From positions 62,001 through 126,000 of the forward strand of contig CAJNYU010001944.1 in the NCBI GenBank assembly GCA_905331475.1: a stretch of DNA of 64,000 bases, given 5' to 3'. The number at the start of each line of letters is the position of its first letter. Position 1 is the first letter of the stretch. The translations under genes were made by a program, and so were the position numbers. Source of the DNA: Rotaria socialis. Its lineage: Eukaryota; Rotifera; Eurotatoria; Philodinida; Philodinidae. This document shows, one piece after another, positions 38,161-49,162 of this stretch. The notes beneath the pieces were generated by a model. It saw only the letters and a list, made by a program, of their open reading frames with translations. It was not told where the DNA came from and ran no database searches.

Positions 38161-39410
38161 TTTTTCTATAATATAGTTCCAACCACACTCAACAATCAAA
38201 TTATTCTACTCATGTCTGATTTCGGTGTACTCGATGAGACTTTTGTTTTCATCTACAATGTAAATGATTTGAAGACAAAGAACGAACACCACATAGTCTT
38301 CAGTAAAGATATCATTTTTTTTCTCTGATATTTCAATCTGATTGTGATTTCTTCTTTTTGCAGAGATCTTCTGAAGAATAAATTACTACTATCAGTGAAT
38401 GAATATCGATATATGTTTGACTGTGTATTTGAATCAGTTTTCAAGCCAGAACAATGCTTTATTCGATATCAAGTTGTTGACAAGAATGGAAAATCACTGA
38501 AAGAACCTCGATTCGAAACTGTTGTTGGACGAATTATTGTTACGAAAAATCCCTGATAAGTTTCTTATTATTTCTCTCATACTTTGAAATTAACGAACTA
38601 GATCTTGATCGATATTTTAGTACCTATGCCGGAGATATGCTGGTACTAGAAGCTGTCGATTCTTCTGAACTGTATTGTCTAACTGATGTCATCGTATTTT
38701 CGACCAAACATGAACGTAAGTAATGATGTTCTTGTTCTCTCGAACAAAAAATGATTATTGTAGTAGGATCCGATCCAAATAGAATTGCTGAATCGGATCG
38801 CGACGATGATCTTTCATGATTGGTAACTCGTTGTTGTTTTAAAGGTTCATTGGGGTCAAGAGTTGCAATTATCTCAAAAAATTAAACCACTAAATTATCA
38901 AACGATTGTACCAAATGTTCTTTTAAGCTCTAAACTTATTAACTATATTGATTTCATAAAATATTGTTATTCATTATTGGGAGCATCAAGCTATGACGAA
39001 ATTTTTAATTTACATACAACTATTGTTGATAAAAATCTAGAAAATTGTGAACAACCTACGTGTCAAAAAGTAGTCATTGAACTTGCGAACATATTTTATG
39101 CTGCTAGTGAGTATACTGTACACTTATGATGGGTTATAATATGATTTCAAATCTTTGTAGTCAATGCTTCTAAAACAGACTATATTGTTGATCGAAAATG
39201 ACATATGGAAATTCGAAAACGATATGGTGGACTATGTCTAGACTTTTTAATGAAAACTAGTTCATACGAATCTCAATCCACTCTTGACAAACTCTATCCA
39301 CAAGCCATGGAATAGAAAACTTCAAAATTAGACAAATTCCGAAATCAAAAGAAACAGTTACAGTCTAATGCAAATACCCTTGTAAATATTTTTAACTGAT
39401 TAAAATTTTT

Positions 39411-40623
39411 TTATTCGGCATTTGAAATATTATTCTATCGTATTTGTAGTCATCTGTACCTTTCTCGTACATTATTGTTATTTTTTTTTCGAAAAGGATA
39501 ATTTAATGTGGTTCGAGTTCAAGTTCAATAGAAGTCTTTACAACCGATAAATTACCACTGAGATCTTTAGAGTTAATCAGTATTGTTTTAAATATTTCCT
39601 TTGTGTTTCCATCAATAATTACACAGATGTTTCGTATTTGTCACTTTCATCAAAAAGTAGTTCAATAGGATGCATGTGTCACACAGTTTTTCTAAATTCG
39701 ATATTCGTGTTAGAAATCTTACAGTTGGTATTTCTATTTTAGCTGCCAACGAGATATATTCGTTCATATGCCGAAGTTCGTACTGTATTAAACACCGATC
39801 CGCGTTTGATTCATCAAGAATTAAGATATTTTTACGGTGATAAAGTGTCAGATGGAAAGACCATACAAAAATGGGTTAGAATTTGTAAAAATAAAAATAA
39901 AAAAAGCGAACGATCCAAACAATGGACAATTGTAACTAAGTCGCACTTCGATGTTCTTGTTTATTCAATTCTATCTCAACGTTTTTTGGATTCGTTTTTG
40001 TTCGACTTCGCTTTACTTTTCTCACCGTCTTTTTACTGTTTAAATAGTGTAATTACATGCTGTTTAGGAACATATTCTTTCTTAGTTAATACTCATGATA
40101 AATGTGTCTTCAATAGTTTTAATTGGCAATATTGCAAAATTTAATAAATTGTGAATATGCATAATGTTTTTGTCAGATAAGCTGTTTTTTTCAACAATAT
40201 ACTAAATATTCAAGTTTGTATCAACGAATAAAAATCCTTATAATACTGATTTCGGACTTCTATTGTTCTCCTAAGTAAAATAAAAGATATTTATCTTAAA
40301 TGAGCATAGAGAAGTCATCTCTGTTGTTTATTATTAGCTCGTTGGAATCGAATGGTTTGTATCGTTTTCTTTAATCTTTATTTAGATTTATTTTTATCGA
40401 ATCAATCGAATATTCTTTGAATGAATCTGAAGTTAACTATTCGCAAAGCATATTTTGTCCCCGAATATATGTTTCAGATTGTGTTGATCAATGAATCTTA
40501 TTTCGAACACAAGAATAGAAATGATTCTTTTCTATGATTAGTCATACATTAAACCGGATTGGTATTCATCAAGTATGAATTAAAACTTTAGTATACCTGC
40601 TCAATTGTATCTTAGGTTAGCAC
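39411..40623. other. Intergenic apart from HTH-like fragment
   Basis: AT-rich DNA between the RdRP pseudogene and the hAT-type element, with no other supported feature than the one at 39743. Confidence 0.5.
39743..39890 (+). CDS. HTH-like fragment, possibly mariner-type transposase N-terminus
   Basis: Starting at a TTTTAG acceptor-like site, the frame reads LPTRYIRSYAEVRTVLNTDP, then RLIHQELRYFYGDKVSDGKT and IQKWVRIC. The spacing of E-L-x-x-x-(Y/F)-G-D and T-I-Q-K-W resembles the first helix-turn-helix of mariner-type transposases and related SETMAR proteins. The frame runs open to 40144, but the later part is low-complexity and Phe/Leu/Ser-rich. It could be a relic of a DNA transposon or an unrelated exon. 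No DDE/D catalytic part was found nearby. Confidence 0.3.
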
Positions 40624-40974
40624 CAGGGTTACCAAATCTCCTGTTTTGACCAGGGATCTCCTGATTTTGCAACTTTTCTCCTGATTTCTCCTAATTTTTG
40701 TAATGTGACGATTAGCTTCGTTTTGAACCCATAGCGATTTCCAAGAGAAAAGAACAATGCTATGGAAACGTTAAACTTATATGTGGAACGATAGTCGAAA
40801 TCAAATGAGCCGTAATTTAGTTGAAGCTGAGTTGAAGATTAAAATGAGCACTCATTTTCAGTGTTGTCAGATGTCAAATTTGAAAGTTCGTACTTGTGGA
40901 GCTTTTTTCAAATGTTCAAAAAAAAGCGGAAAGATCTTTTGGGTTCGTTTTTTCATTTAAAGTACTCAGGTCGT

Positions 40975-41590
40975 AGAGGTACGGTGGGAAACGGTCAGAA
41001 AGCACGGGAAATCGCTAGAAAGTGGGAGCCGTATTCCAGTCAGAAATTACCGGATTTTTTTTCGTATGGATTCCGGCCAGTTTCCTTTGCTTTCCGGCTG
41101 GAAGATGACCGGAATACACCGGAAAAAATCCGTCAATTTCCGACCGCAATACTGCTTCCACGTTCCAGCGCTTTCCCGGGTTTTCCGACCAGATACGGCG
41201 ATTTTTCCGGATCTTTTCGGTCGGTTCCTACGGTATCCGTCCTCCGGAATCATGGAGCTGGGTATCCAGCTCGAGAAATCCCACACCGAATCCGATAGGA
41301 ACTGGATAGTATCCTACCATCCGACAGAATCTTATAAGATTCCGGGTCGAGGAATTGACGTCGGGACCACTGGTCGAAACCCATTGAACTTCCGATGACA
41401 TCCAACGGTGTTTCTTTGGAATTCATAGGAATCCGACACTGAGGATCCAGTTTCGAATCCGGAACCCGAAATCCGATGATAGTTTTGTAGGGCCCGACAA
41501 AATCCGATAAGATCCTACTGGATGCGAGGCGGATCGGATGGGTTCAGATTGGTTCCCACTGTTGGATTGCTCGATTTGGGTACGTTTTAC
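40975..41590. repeat. GC-rich CCGG palindromic repeat nested in hAT element
   Basis: Around 40985-41060 and 41130-41215 the two halves are imperfect reverse complements (CGGGAAATCGCTAGAA versus the complement of TTCCAGCGCTTTCCCG). The same module (ACGGGAAATCGCTGGAAC) occurs in the element at 6869-7171. Beyond 41250 the DNA continues with repeated TCCGAT/CGGAT and GATCCGAT-like motifs. Composition is far more GC-rich than the host element, so it looks like a separate, nested insertion. Its exact ends are not clear. Confidence 0.7.
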
Positions 41591-41836
41591 TCTAACGGAT
41601 TCGAAACAAATATACTCTTTATACATATCTACAACATATATTTTAATAAAAAAAGGTGCACATCCAAGAAGGCTGCCTAATGTCAACCACGAAAATCAAA
41701 AAAATTCCGGAATTTCTTTTTCGAAATCTACAAAAAGTCGAGAAAAACTTTGAAAATTCGGAAAAACTTTCCAAACCTGGAATTTTTCCAGAAGATGTGG
41801 GGATCTGGCAACACTGTCTATTTTACTTGACCAGAA

Positions 41837-41953
41837 CTCTATGATTATCTTTTAAATGAACCAGATCTTTCCAGAACATATATTCGCTTGTTAGATTTAA
41901 GTAGAGTCACATCGCAAAAGTGTCAAGAATTGCTTAGTAAATTGGCTAAGTAG
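41837..41953 (+). other. Protein-like fragment inside the hAT element
   Basis: A 38-codon frame, LYDYLLNEPDLSRTYIRLLD followed by LSRVTSQKCQELLSKLAK and TAG, preceded by a CCAG acceptor-like site. A second piece near 42086-42172 reads MHLLVKNRKLSDKNHRMTVE. Composition is that of ordinary helical protein, not random AT-rich DNA. It could be transposase remnant or captured host exon; I recognise neither. Confidence 0.35.
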
Positions 41954-42280
41954 TTTTTACTAGCTATGTATTCTAATGAACACGTTTTAATTATCTGTTT
42001 AAATGAACTTTATGAAATCAGCATTCTATTTTCAATTTTAATTCATCTACAAGGAAAATTTTCAGCATCAATCCCATTATAGGAAAAGAAGTTAATGCAT
42101 CTATTAGTGAAAAATCGGAAGTTATCAGATAAAAATCATCGAATGACTGTTGAATATCAAAAAGAAAACATTCCTGATTTTTCTCCTGATTTAGGAAAAA
42201 AATTCTTCTGAAAAACTCCTGATTTTGTCAGAGAAATTCTCTGATTTCTAAAATTTGAATTTGGTAACCTTGGTTAGCAC

Positions 42281-42674
42281 ATTCTACATTGGAATAAGTT
42301 GACTAAATCATGAGTTATCGGGAATATGTGAAATACAAATCACACATAGAGAATATCTTCAGCTCTGTACTATCCATGTGTTTTCTAACGATATTATTTT
42401 CTACTGTATGTGAACGATACATAAGATCGATGATCAGTCATACATTTATGTCGTGAATAACACTATAATAAGTGGGTTCATTATTTTCATGCTTCCTTTA
42501 TTTATTTTTCATGGAACTGTAATCTAGCAAACTTTATAGATAGATTAAATTAAAACCAAATTTACATGTAATACTTGAAATAATGAGTACATTGATCAAA
42601 CGAATAGTATTTGTACATTTGCAAAAGTTTTTAAAAGAAAAACTCAATTATCAAACGAAAGTTTTATCTTTATT
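42281..42674. other. Intergenic, nothing recognised
   Basis: 3' flank of the costars gene on the minus strand; no other feature. Confidence 0.6.
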
Positions 42675-43220
42675 CTAATCTGATGGCATACAAAGAAGTG
42701 TAATTTTAACATGATCATGATTCCCTTGAAATAATATTTCGCATTCATCAGGAAAATGAATATAGCCATGTTTTCGTGCTCGAAGAAGAATACCGACGAG
42801 TTTATTTGAAATATTTACATAGAACTAATGATAGAATTAATATTTGATCATTTTAAATATTAAACATAAAACAACAAGTATGAATACATACATCGAAGAG
42901 TTGTTTAAATGTGATTTCATACTTCGATGTTGTCGATGAGTCATCTGTTTTTTGTCCCAAGTTTTTTATGGTTTCGCATAAATATTTAACTTCTTGTTGA
43001 ATATGAGCTTGAGCAGCTAGACCTCGTTGTTCTGTACGACTACCTTTTGGTGGTCGACCATATCTAGGTAATTTTATTCAATAAAATAAAAATATATGCT
43101 CGCTATAAAATTTTCTTACTCAGGATCATCTTTTTTATAAAGTCGACAAGGTTGTACTTGAGTATTTACAGAGTAGGAATTCAACAGATAATTGGGTAGT
43201 GGTGGAGCTGTTGGCAGCAT
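42675..43220 (-). CDS. ABRA/STARS-like protein with costars domain
   Basis: Three exons, 43120-43220 (ATG), 42892-43063 and 42675-42824 (TAG), join in phase into 140 residues. The N-terminal third is short and Pro-rich. Then DPEYGRPPKGSRTEQRG and AAQAHIQQEVKYLCETI match the actin-binding Rho-activating protein (ABRA) C-terminal region. The last 50 residues, ISNKLVGILLRARKHGYIHF followed by GNHDHVKITLL, are the costars actin-binding winged-helix domain. In animals these proteins bind actin and promote Rho/SRF signalling. It is much shorter than vertebrate ABRA (about 380 residues), retaining only the C-terminal part, but longer than ABRACL (81). All exon ends have canonical splice sites. Confidence 0.9.
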
Positions 43221-44339
43221 GATGAGTATATGTGTATGTCGTTCTATTCCTTTTTTGCTTCTGCCTAACGACCTATCTACAACGCGTATCGTACTTGTAC
43301 ACATACACAAGGACAAAGTTCTACTGGGATAGGCTGCTAGCTTGAATACATAAATATCTACGAGAAAACTAATCGATAGAATGGAACAGGAAAAAACCGA
43401 TGATGTAATACTATGCAAGATAATGTTTCCTTGAGAAACTACATTGCCATACGTCCTGTTTATTTATCAGAAAAAATCTGGCTCTTTTATTTGTTTTTAT
43501 TTTTTGGGATCTGAAGATAAAAGGACCGATACTGAATTAATGACATTTGGTGATAAGGAATAAAAATTATTTAATAGAAAATGAAAGAAGCGATTAAAGC
43601 ATGTGACACATCAACGAAACTAGATCCCTTGACACGGATTTCAACAATCATTTTTAGACCATGCTCCCTACTTTCTCAAATGAACTTACTAAGTTTTACT
43701 GAGTTCTTGAAATCTTATTGTCTAATGAGTAATTGATTTTTCAATTTACTTCGAAATAAGTTTCATTAAATGTTTACTTCAGATCATACCTGGAAAACGT
43801 ATGGAAGAAAATTGATAACAGTGATTCGAACTGCAGCAAGATATTATTCTTTCTTTACTTTCATAGTATTCTAAGAAAACATAACGCCATCAGAGTTCAT
43901 ACTGCATGAAAATATTCATTTTAAAAAAATGTTTGAATGTGCAAGAAAGGACGAGATAAGTTATTCATTGAAACTATTGTGAAACATTCGTTAAAAACTA
44001 TTGAGCAACTTTTTAGACACAAAGTAAAAAACGTTCCTTAGAATAATTCAATTAATAAATACACTCTGAAATACCAAATATTGTCCTTCATGTTAGTATA
44101 CTATTGATAATATCAACCACATTTGCGACATTTAATCCGTCTGTCTTAGATAGTTAAAAAAAGCATTTCATGAAATCATCATTTGTAATTTTTAATGATT
44201 CTTTAATTCTATAAGTTTCCATTGTGAGAAAAAAAGAATGTCGATATACGAAAATATTTTATTCGAGCAGGAAAAAAAACGTCAATAAACACACACATAC
44301 AAACGGCAGGAAAATGAAGAATGCAAAAACAGAAACAAT
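43221..44339. other. Intergenic between costars and T-box genes
   Basis: AT-rich; no exon supported. Confidence 0.6.
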
Positions 44340-45988
44340 TTAGTTATGTCGTTTCTTCTTATATGACTGGTGATGTTCATACGGGCCATTTCCATAATAA
44401 TCCAGTGCTACCGAATTTCCACTGCTATATGGTGGTGACGGAGAACCATATGAATATGAATGATAAGTATTGCTATAAAATAAAGAATGCATTTTGCATG
44501 TTAATATATAAGAAAAGTTAAATTTTCTTGAACATACCGACTATCAGCACTGTCTCGAAAGCCTTTAGCAAATGGATTATTATCAATTTTAAGCTGTGTA
44601 ACCTATTGAATAAAATAATACGAAAAATTTTAATTAAAGAAAGTCGATAGAAACATACGTCAGTATTTTGATAAGCTGTAACAGCAATAAATTGTGTTTC
44701 AGGAAATGTAAATGTATGTTTTGGTGGGGAATTCGATTTATTGGATGATGTTGGATCAGATGAACGACCGCTTACTTCAACAATATTTAAACGTGGCATA
44801 TACTTATGCATTGAATTAAGAATAAGTGTCATCTTACAAAAAAAAACGAAGACAAATGTTTTCTTATAGCTTGAATCGAGATTCTTACTTGATTTTGTGG
44901 ATGACTTGTTGGTAATTGTTTATTATTTGTTAATTTTAATTTTGAAAATGAGACCTTTTCATTTTTCATCCAATGTGTACCACTATTTGGTGAATCAGGA
45001 TGTAAATAAACATGATCTATTATATATGTTTATAAATTTTTATTTTTAAGACAAAAACAAAAACAAAACAATTTATTTTTACTTGTCTTTTGACATTGTT
45101 CGGCTTGTCCTGATGGTACCCATTTGCCAGAATTAAATTTCCAATGATTAACATCAATTAAAACCATATCAACATACATATTATATGTTGCTTCGGGTTT
45201 TAATCCGTAGATTTTATATTCAAGTGTTGGGAACATACGACGACCAGCTATTAGGAAATATTAAGATTAAAATCAAATTTCATTTTACATAGATCTATTA
45301 ATATAGTTACTTTTCGTTATAATATTTTCAAGTGTATGTGGAGCAAATTTAAGCCATAGTGGCCGATTGACTAATTCGACTGCCATCGAATCGGATCGAC
45401 AAAGACCATTTAATGGTGGCTGAAATTTTTACAAAAAAATTTGTTTAGTTCACTATTTTTTGAAAATAAAGCAATCGTTGAGATAGAATATTCACTTACA
45501 TAAGGAGTTAAATAATCTCCGCCGGTGCTTGTACTACAAACGGTTTGTTCTGCAGTTGTTTGAACATAATTTGGATGTGAATGAAACATTTGATTTGATT
45601 GTAAACTTGGTATTGGAGAGAGATTATAATCATAGATCGGAGTTGATTGTTGATCGGATAGTTTTTGTGTAAATAACATATCTTCAGATGAATAAGGATG
45701 CCGATTATGATACAGAGGCAAATAAATTGATGAAGATCCTTGATTATTTGAATCTTCTTCATTTATACGAGTGTTTGTTTGCGGATGAGAATATCCAGGT
45801 GACAGTGTATAATATTGTGAGGATTCATAAAAACTGGATGTTTGAGAATGATGAAGATTATTCGATTCATCATTGAATGGAACTGGATGATAATAATAAT
45901 GATGATGTTGTGGAGTATAATGTGTAGAATAATATTCTGATGGAACTTTAGTTTCATCATCTTCTTTAGTAGCAAGTGGCGTTAGCAT
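44340..45988 (-). CDS. T-box transcription factor, T-brain/Eomes-like
   Basis: Seven exons (45500-45988, 45311-45419, 45083-45247, 44889-45016, 44659-44832, 44538-44602, 44340-44472) join in consistent phase into 420 residues. Residues 1-163 are disordered and His/Tyr/Ser-rich. The T-box follows: [136 protein letters not shown]. The last blocks are closest to Tbr1/Eomes/Tbx21, which bind the T-site (TCACACCT) and control mesendoderm or neural fates. The C-terminus after the T-box is only about 45 residues, far shorter than in vertebrate Tbr proteins, so the usual transactivation region is missing. An acceptor-like CTGTCGCAG upstream suggests a possible 5' non-coding exon. Confidence 0.93.
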
Positions 45989-47737
45989 AGTGGTGCTGTT
46001 CACGCTCTCTCTGCGACAGGTGCTAATCGACTAAGAGAAAACGATGAACAATAATGAACGGAAGTATGAATAAAATGTAGACGTCTATTTAGCAATGAGA
46101 GAGGTAGAGAGAGAAAAAAAAATAAAACGACCAATAAAAATTATGAACCAATAAAAAACGAGAAAAAACTTTTCTTCTCAGTTGAAAAATCATCAGAAGG
46201 AAAACCTACATTTTTTTCCTCCTGAAAAAGAAAAGAAGGCAACTAAAAATTGTAATATCATACATCAAACTCAGCAGGTTATCATTTAAAACTTTGATTT
46301 AAAGTGATAATTGCATTTATTTTTTCAAGTCGGATTCATTCATTATCGAACAAATGAATAGAAAAAATGTATCGCAGGAAAAAAATCTTGTTCATGTGTC
46401 AGGTGTGAATAACATTTGAAGGATTTTTTCGTTAAAAAATATATACTGTCCATATGTCAAAATATCGTCTCGATAATCAAATGAAAAATCCTTATCCATA
46501 GAAAAATAAACCACGTCATAAAAAAAAACAGTATTACTCTTTTATTCTTATAAAATAAAAGATATGAGTTAGACTTGTTCCTTTGATAAAAATGTTCCTA
46601 AGATCGTTTCTGTTGATATTTTAGGTGTTATTTTGCATCTGAAAATTACATTCATTTATATTTTCAAAGTTCTTTCCATTATCAGCTTTTACTTTCGTGA
46701 TTTGCTTACATCTCTCATCATCAATTTACAAGCGGTCGGAATTGAAGATCGAAGAAGAAATGAAAGAAAATATCAAGTTGTATGGATATAATTTTTATTT
46801 TTTCAACACTCAACAAACAATATTGTTCTTTATCAATGTTCTTCCTTTAAGTTCGAAGAATTATCATTGTATATCAATTTTTTAGATTTCTTCTACAAAC
46901 AAATGATCACTGATATCGTAGTCATCATATTATGTCATAGCGGGTATCAAACATCTTGTCATTATGGTGTTGTCTGATAGTTACTCTGAGACATAGGCAT
47001 GGTTACGGTCTATGTTGTATATTCATTAAGCATAACTGATTGATACGGATGTATCGAGATGATTATTCATTTTGCTATCGTTAAAATTAAGCCAATATTA
47101 ATTCATATTTCTCAGTACAACTTGATTGGATTTTCATTTAGAATTAGTTGAAGAATTTCAATTTATTATTTAAAACTAAAACTAAAACGATCCACTTAGA
47201 TGAGAGAATGGTTTGAATATATCATAATGAATAAATGAATCTTATTCTTACTGTGATTTCATTTTCTCTGAAATAATATTCTTGTATCAGCTTAATTTGT
47301 CCCATCTTGTTTTAAAATAGATTAAATTGAGATTTGAATTTTTTATCAGCACGCGATATAGTCAGCGCATGCACGTGCTATATGAATGCTCTCTTGTGGT
47401 ATGCACCTTTCATCCAGCCAACATCATGTATCACACATTCACTTATTCCTATTATACGCTTATTATCACATTCTTAAAAAGTTACCGCTGCTAGTATGGC
47501 GACATGTAGTGATAATGAAATTATGAACATTAGATTTTATTTTTGTTCTAGCCATCCCATTACCGTTTAGAATTCATGTAAGATTTGAGAGAGAGAAAAA
47601 AAAATCTTCGATCTAGCTGCTACTAATAATATTAGAATGAACAAAGAAACAAGAATTGATTCCTTTTTTTACCATATTGGCAGATTACTTAAATTGATTA
47701 GATCTAAAAATATCAATTTACTTGAGTACGAGGTAAG
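45989..47737. other. Intergenic upstream of T-box gene
   Basis: No exon recognised; includes the presumed promoter of the T-box gene. Confidence 0.55.
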
Positions 47738-48522
47738 TTATAATGATAATGATTTTGATGGAATTATATCGACAGTTTTTAATATTTAGTTTTTACGAAA
47801 TCTCGGAATTTCCGGCCTTGTTATAATTCTAAACTGATGTTCAAAATGAATTATATGTAATGGTCATCATCAGCAAGTTTACATCATTTGAGACTTTAAT
47901 TCTAAATTCATAGTAATTAATTCATAGTAATGCGGATATAAACAATTCCATAACCTAATCAGATAACATAACCTAATAATTAGTACGTAGATGTAACATA
48001 TATATATATATATATAACGAATATCAAGTACAAATACCAAGTGTCAATATTTAGTATTGATATTAACTACGAATATTTCTATTCATACTAATTGCAGTAT
48101 TAAAGACTTGAGCTTACAAATAATAATAATGCATTACATCCATTTATACTTTATATTAATTAATTATATTAATTAGCTATTTATTACTGTATATTCGTAT
48201 TTAATATCAACACTAAATATTGACACTTGGTATTTGTACTTGATATTCGTTATATATATATATATATATGTTACATCTACGTACTAATTATTAGGTTGTG
48301 TTATCGGATTAGGTTATGGAATTGTTTATATCCGCATTACTATGAATTAATTACTATGAATTTAGAATTAAAGTCTCAAATGATGTAAAATTGCTGATGA
48401 TGACCGTTAAATATAATTCATTTTGAACATCAGTTTAGAATTATAACAAGGTCGAAAATTCCGAGATTTCGTAAAAACTAAATATTAAAAACTGCCGATT
48501 TAATTCCATCAAAATCATTATA
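47738..48522. repeat. Large near-perfect palindrome, about 785 bp
   Basis: The left arm (47738-about 48080) and right arm (about 48190-48522) are reverse complements with only scattered substitutions. Each arm contains a (TA)n tract at the mirrored position (48000-48015 and 48251-48269) and matching blocks such as AATTAGTACGTAGATGTAAC and its complement. A spacer of about 100 bp lies between them. There is no coding capacity. TTAGATCTAA occurs on both sides (about 47696 and 48523), though the left copy is 30 bp away from the arm. Best read as a foldback transposon or MITE; a recent palindromic duplication is the alternative. Confidence 0.9.
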
Positions 48523-49162
48523 ATTAGATCTAATTCAAGCTGCTTTGTAGTATCATTAAATAATGATACAAAAGCTTTTGACTCAAGACTTCACTTATCA
48601 CGTCGGCTCACATAAACTGAGACCACCTGAAATGAAATTCATGCTTTAGAAGACAGGAACATTGTATTTTATTTCGGTCTACATAATACTTAAAGTCTCC
48701 ATCCGAAAGTAAATTATTACTTCAACAACTCTCTTGTTAGATTTCGAGATTCATTTGATAATATATTTAAATTTTTGATTACAAGCAAAACAAAATCATG
48801 ACTAAGTAGTTGATTTTGAATAGAAAAGTGGAATAATATTTTACTTTTTTATTGACGATCCCATTCACTTTGAAAGACACCAATCAGAAATAGGAAAAGT
48901 TATTTTTGCAATATTTTAGTCATCCGCTACATTCATTTGTCTGCTTCTAGTCTTCGAACTTTCATCATCACAATCCATATCGAAATTAGTAGATTAATCT
49001 TATTGACCATACATTGAATGTATGGATATGAAATGCATGATTGTCTTGTTTTTATTGAAAAATAATGATCATAAAAAATTCATTCTTATGTTTTCATCAG
49101 TAAACTTCATAGTTTTCGAGAAATCTTTATAGATATCGAGGATCTGACTAAAAAATAAATAT
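48523..49162. other. Intergenic, nothing recognised
   Basis: AT-rich DNA between the palindrome and the macrodomain gene. Confidence 0.6.

Larger units (their letters stand above)
35282..39410 (+). pseudogene. Decayed eukaryotic RNA-dependent RNA polymerase (RNAi RdRP)
   Basis: Fragments in RdRP-family order on one strand: 35284-35449 (RYALEMFHSLGHAF); about 35770-35830 (VGKYVARLGLYFSKKTPTG); about 35940-36075 (DIERNGYCFTDGNGFISKSL); 36146-36206 (PSAYQIRMASCKGLVFV then TAA); 38176-38325 (VPTTLNNQIILLMSDFGVLD); 38362-38556 (NEYRYMFD...QCFIRYQ...GRIIVTKNP); 38618-38714 (GDMLVLEAVDSSEL); about 38776-38820 (DPNRIAESDRDDDLS then TGA); 38845-39109; 39160-39410. The family makes dsRNA from RNA templates in small-RNA silencing. 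Its catalytic D-x-D-G-D is here D-R-D-D-D, and stops follow at TGA 38818 and inside DRK*HM at about 39199. A hAT-type MITE and about 1.7 kb of other DNA separate the middle blocks. Some gaps may be introns, but the altered catalytic motif and stops indicate a dead copy. Confidence 0.82.
40624..42272. mobile_element. hAT-superfamily non-autonomous element, 1649 bp, 8-bp TSD
   Basis: The left end CAGGGTTACCAAAT and right end ATTTGGTAACCTTG are inverted repeats (one mismatch), flanked by a perfect direct repeat GTTAGCAC at 40616-40623 and 42273-42280. An 8-bp duplication with CAGGG-type ends is diagnostic of the hAT superfamily. Both subterminal regions carry multiple copies of CTCCTGATTT in the same orientation. 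No hAT transposase was recognised, so the element is non-autonomous. It contains a GC-rich CCGG repeat (about 40975-41590) and a short protein-like frame (41837-41953). Confidence 0.9.

Noticed and set aside
41047..41398. Long overlapping frames on both strands around 41.1 kb
   Set aside because: They arise from GC-rich palindromic repeat DNA with few stop codons; the peptides have no protein-like pattern and mirror one another.
45688..45876. Plus-strand frame opposite T-box exon 1
   Set aside because: Shadow of the low-complexity first exon of the T-box gene.
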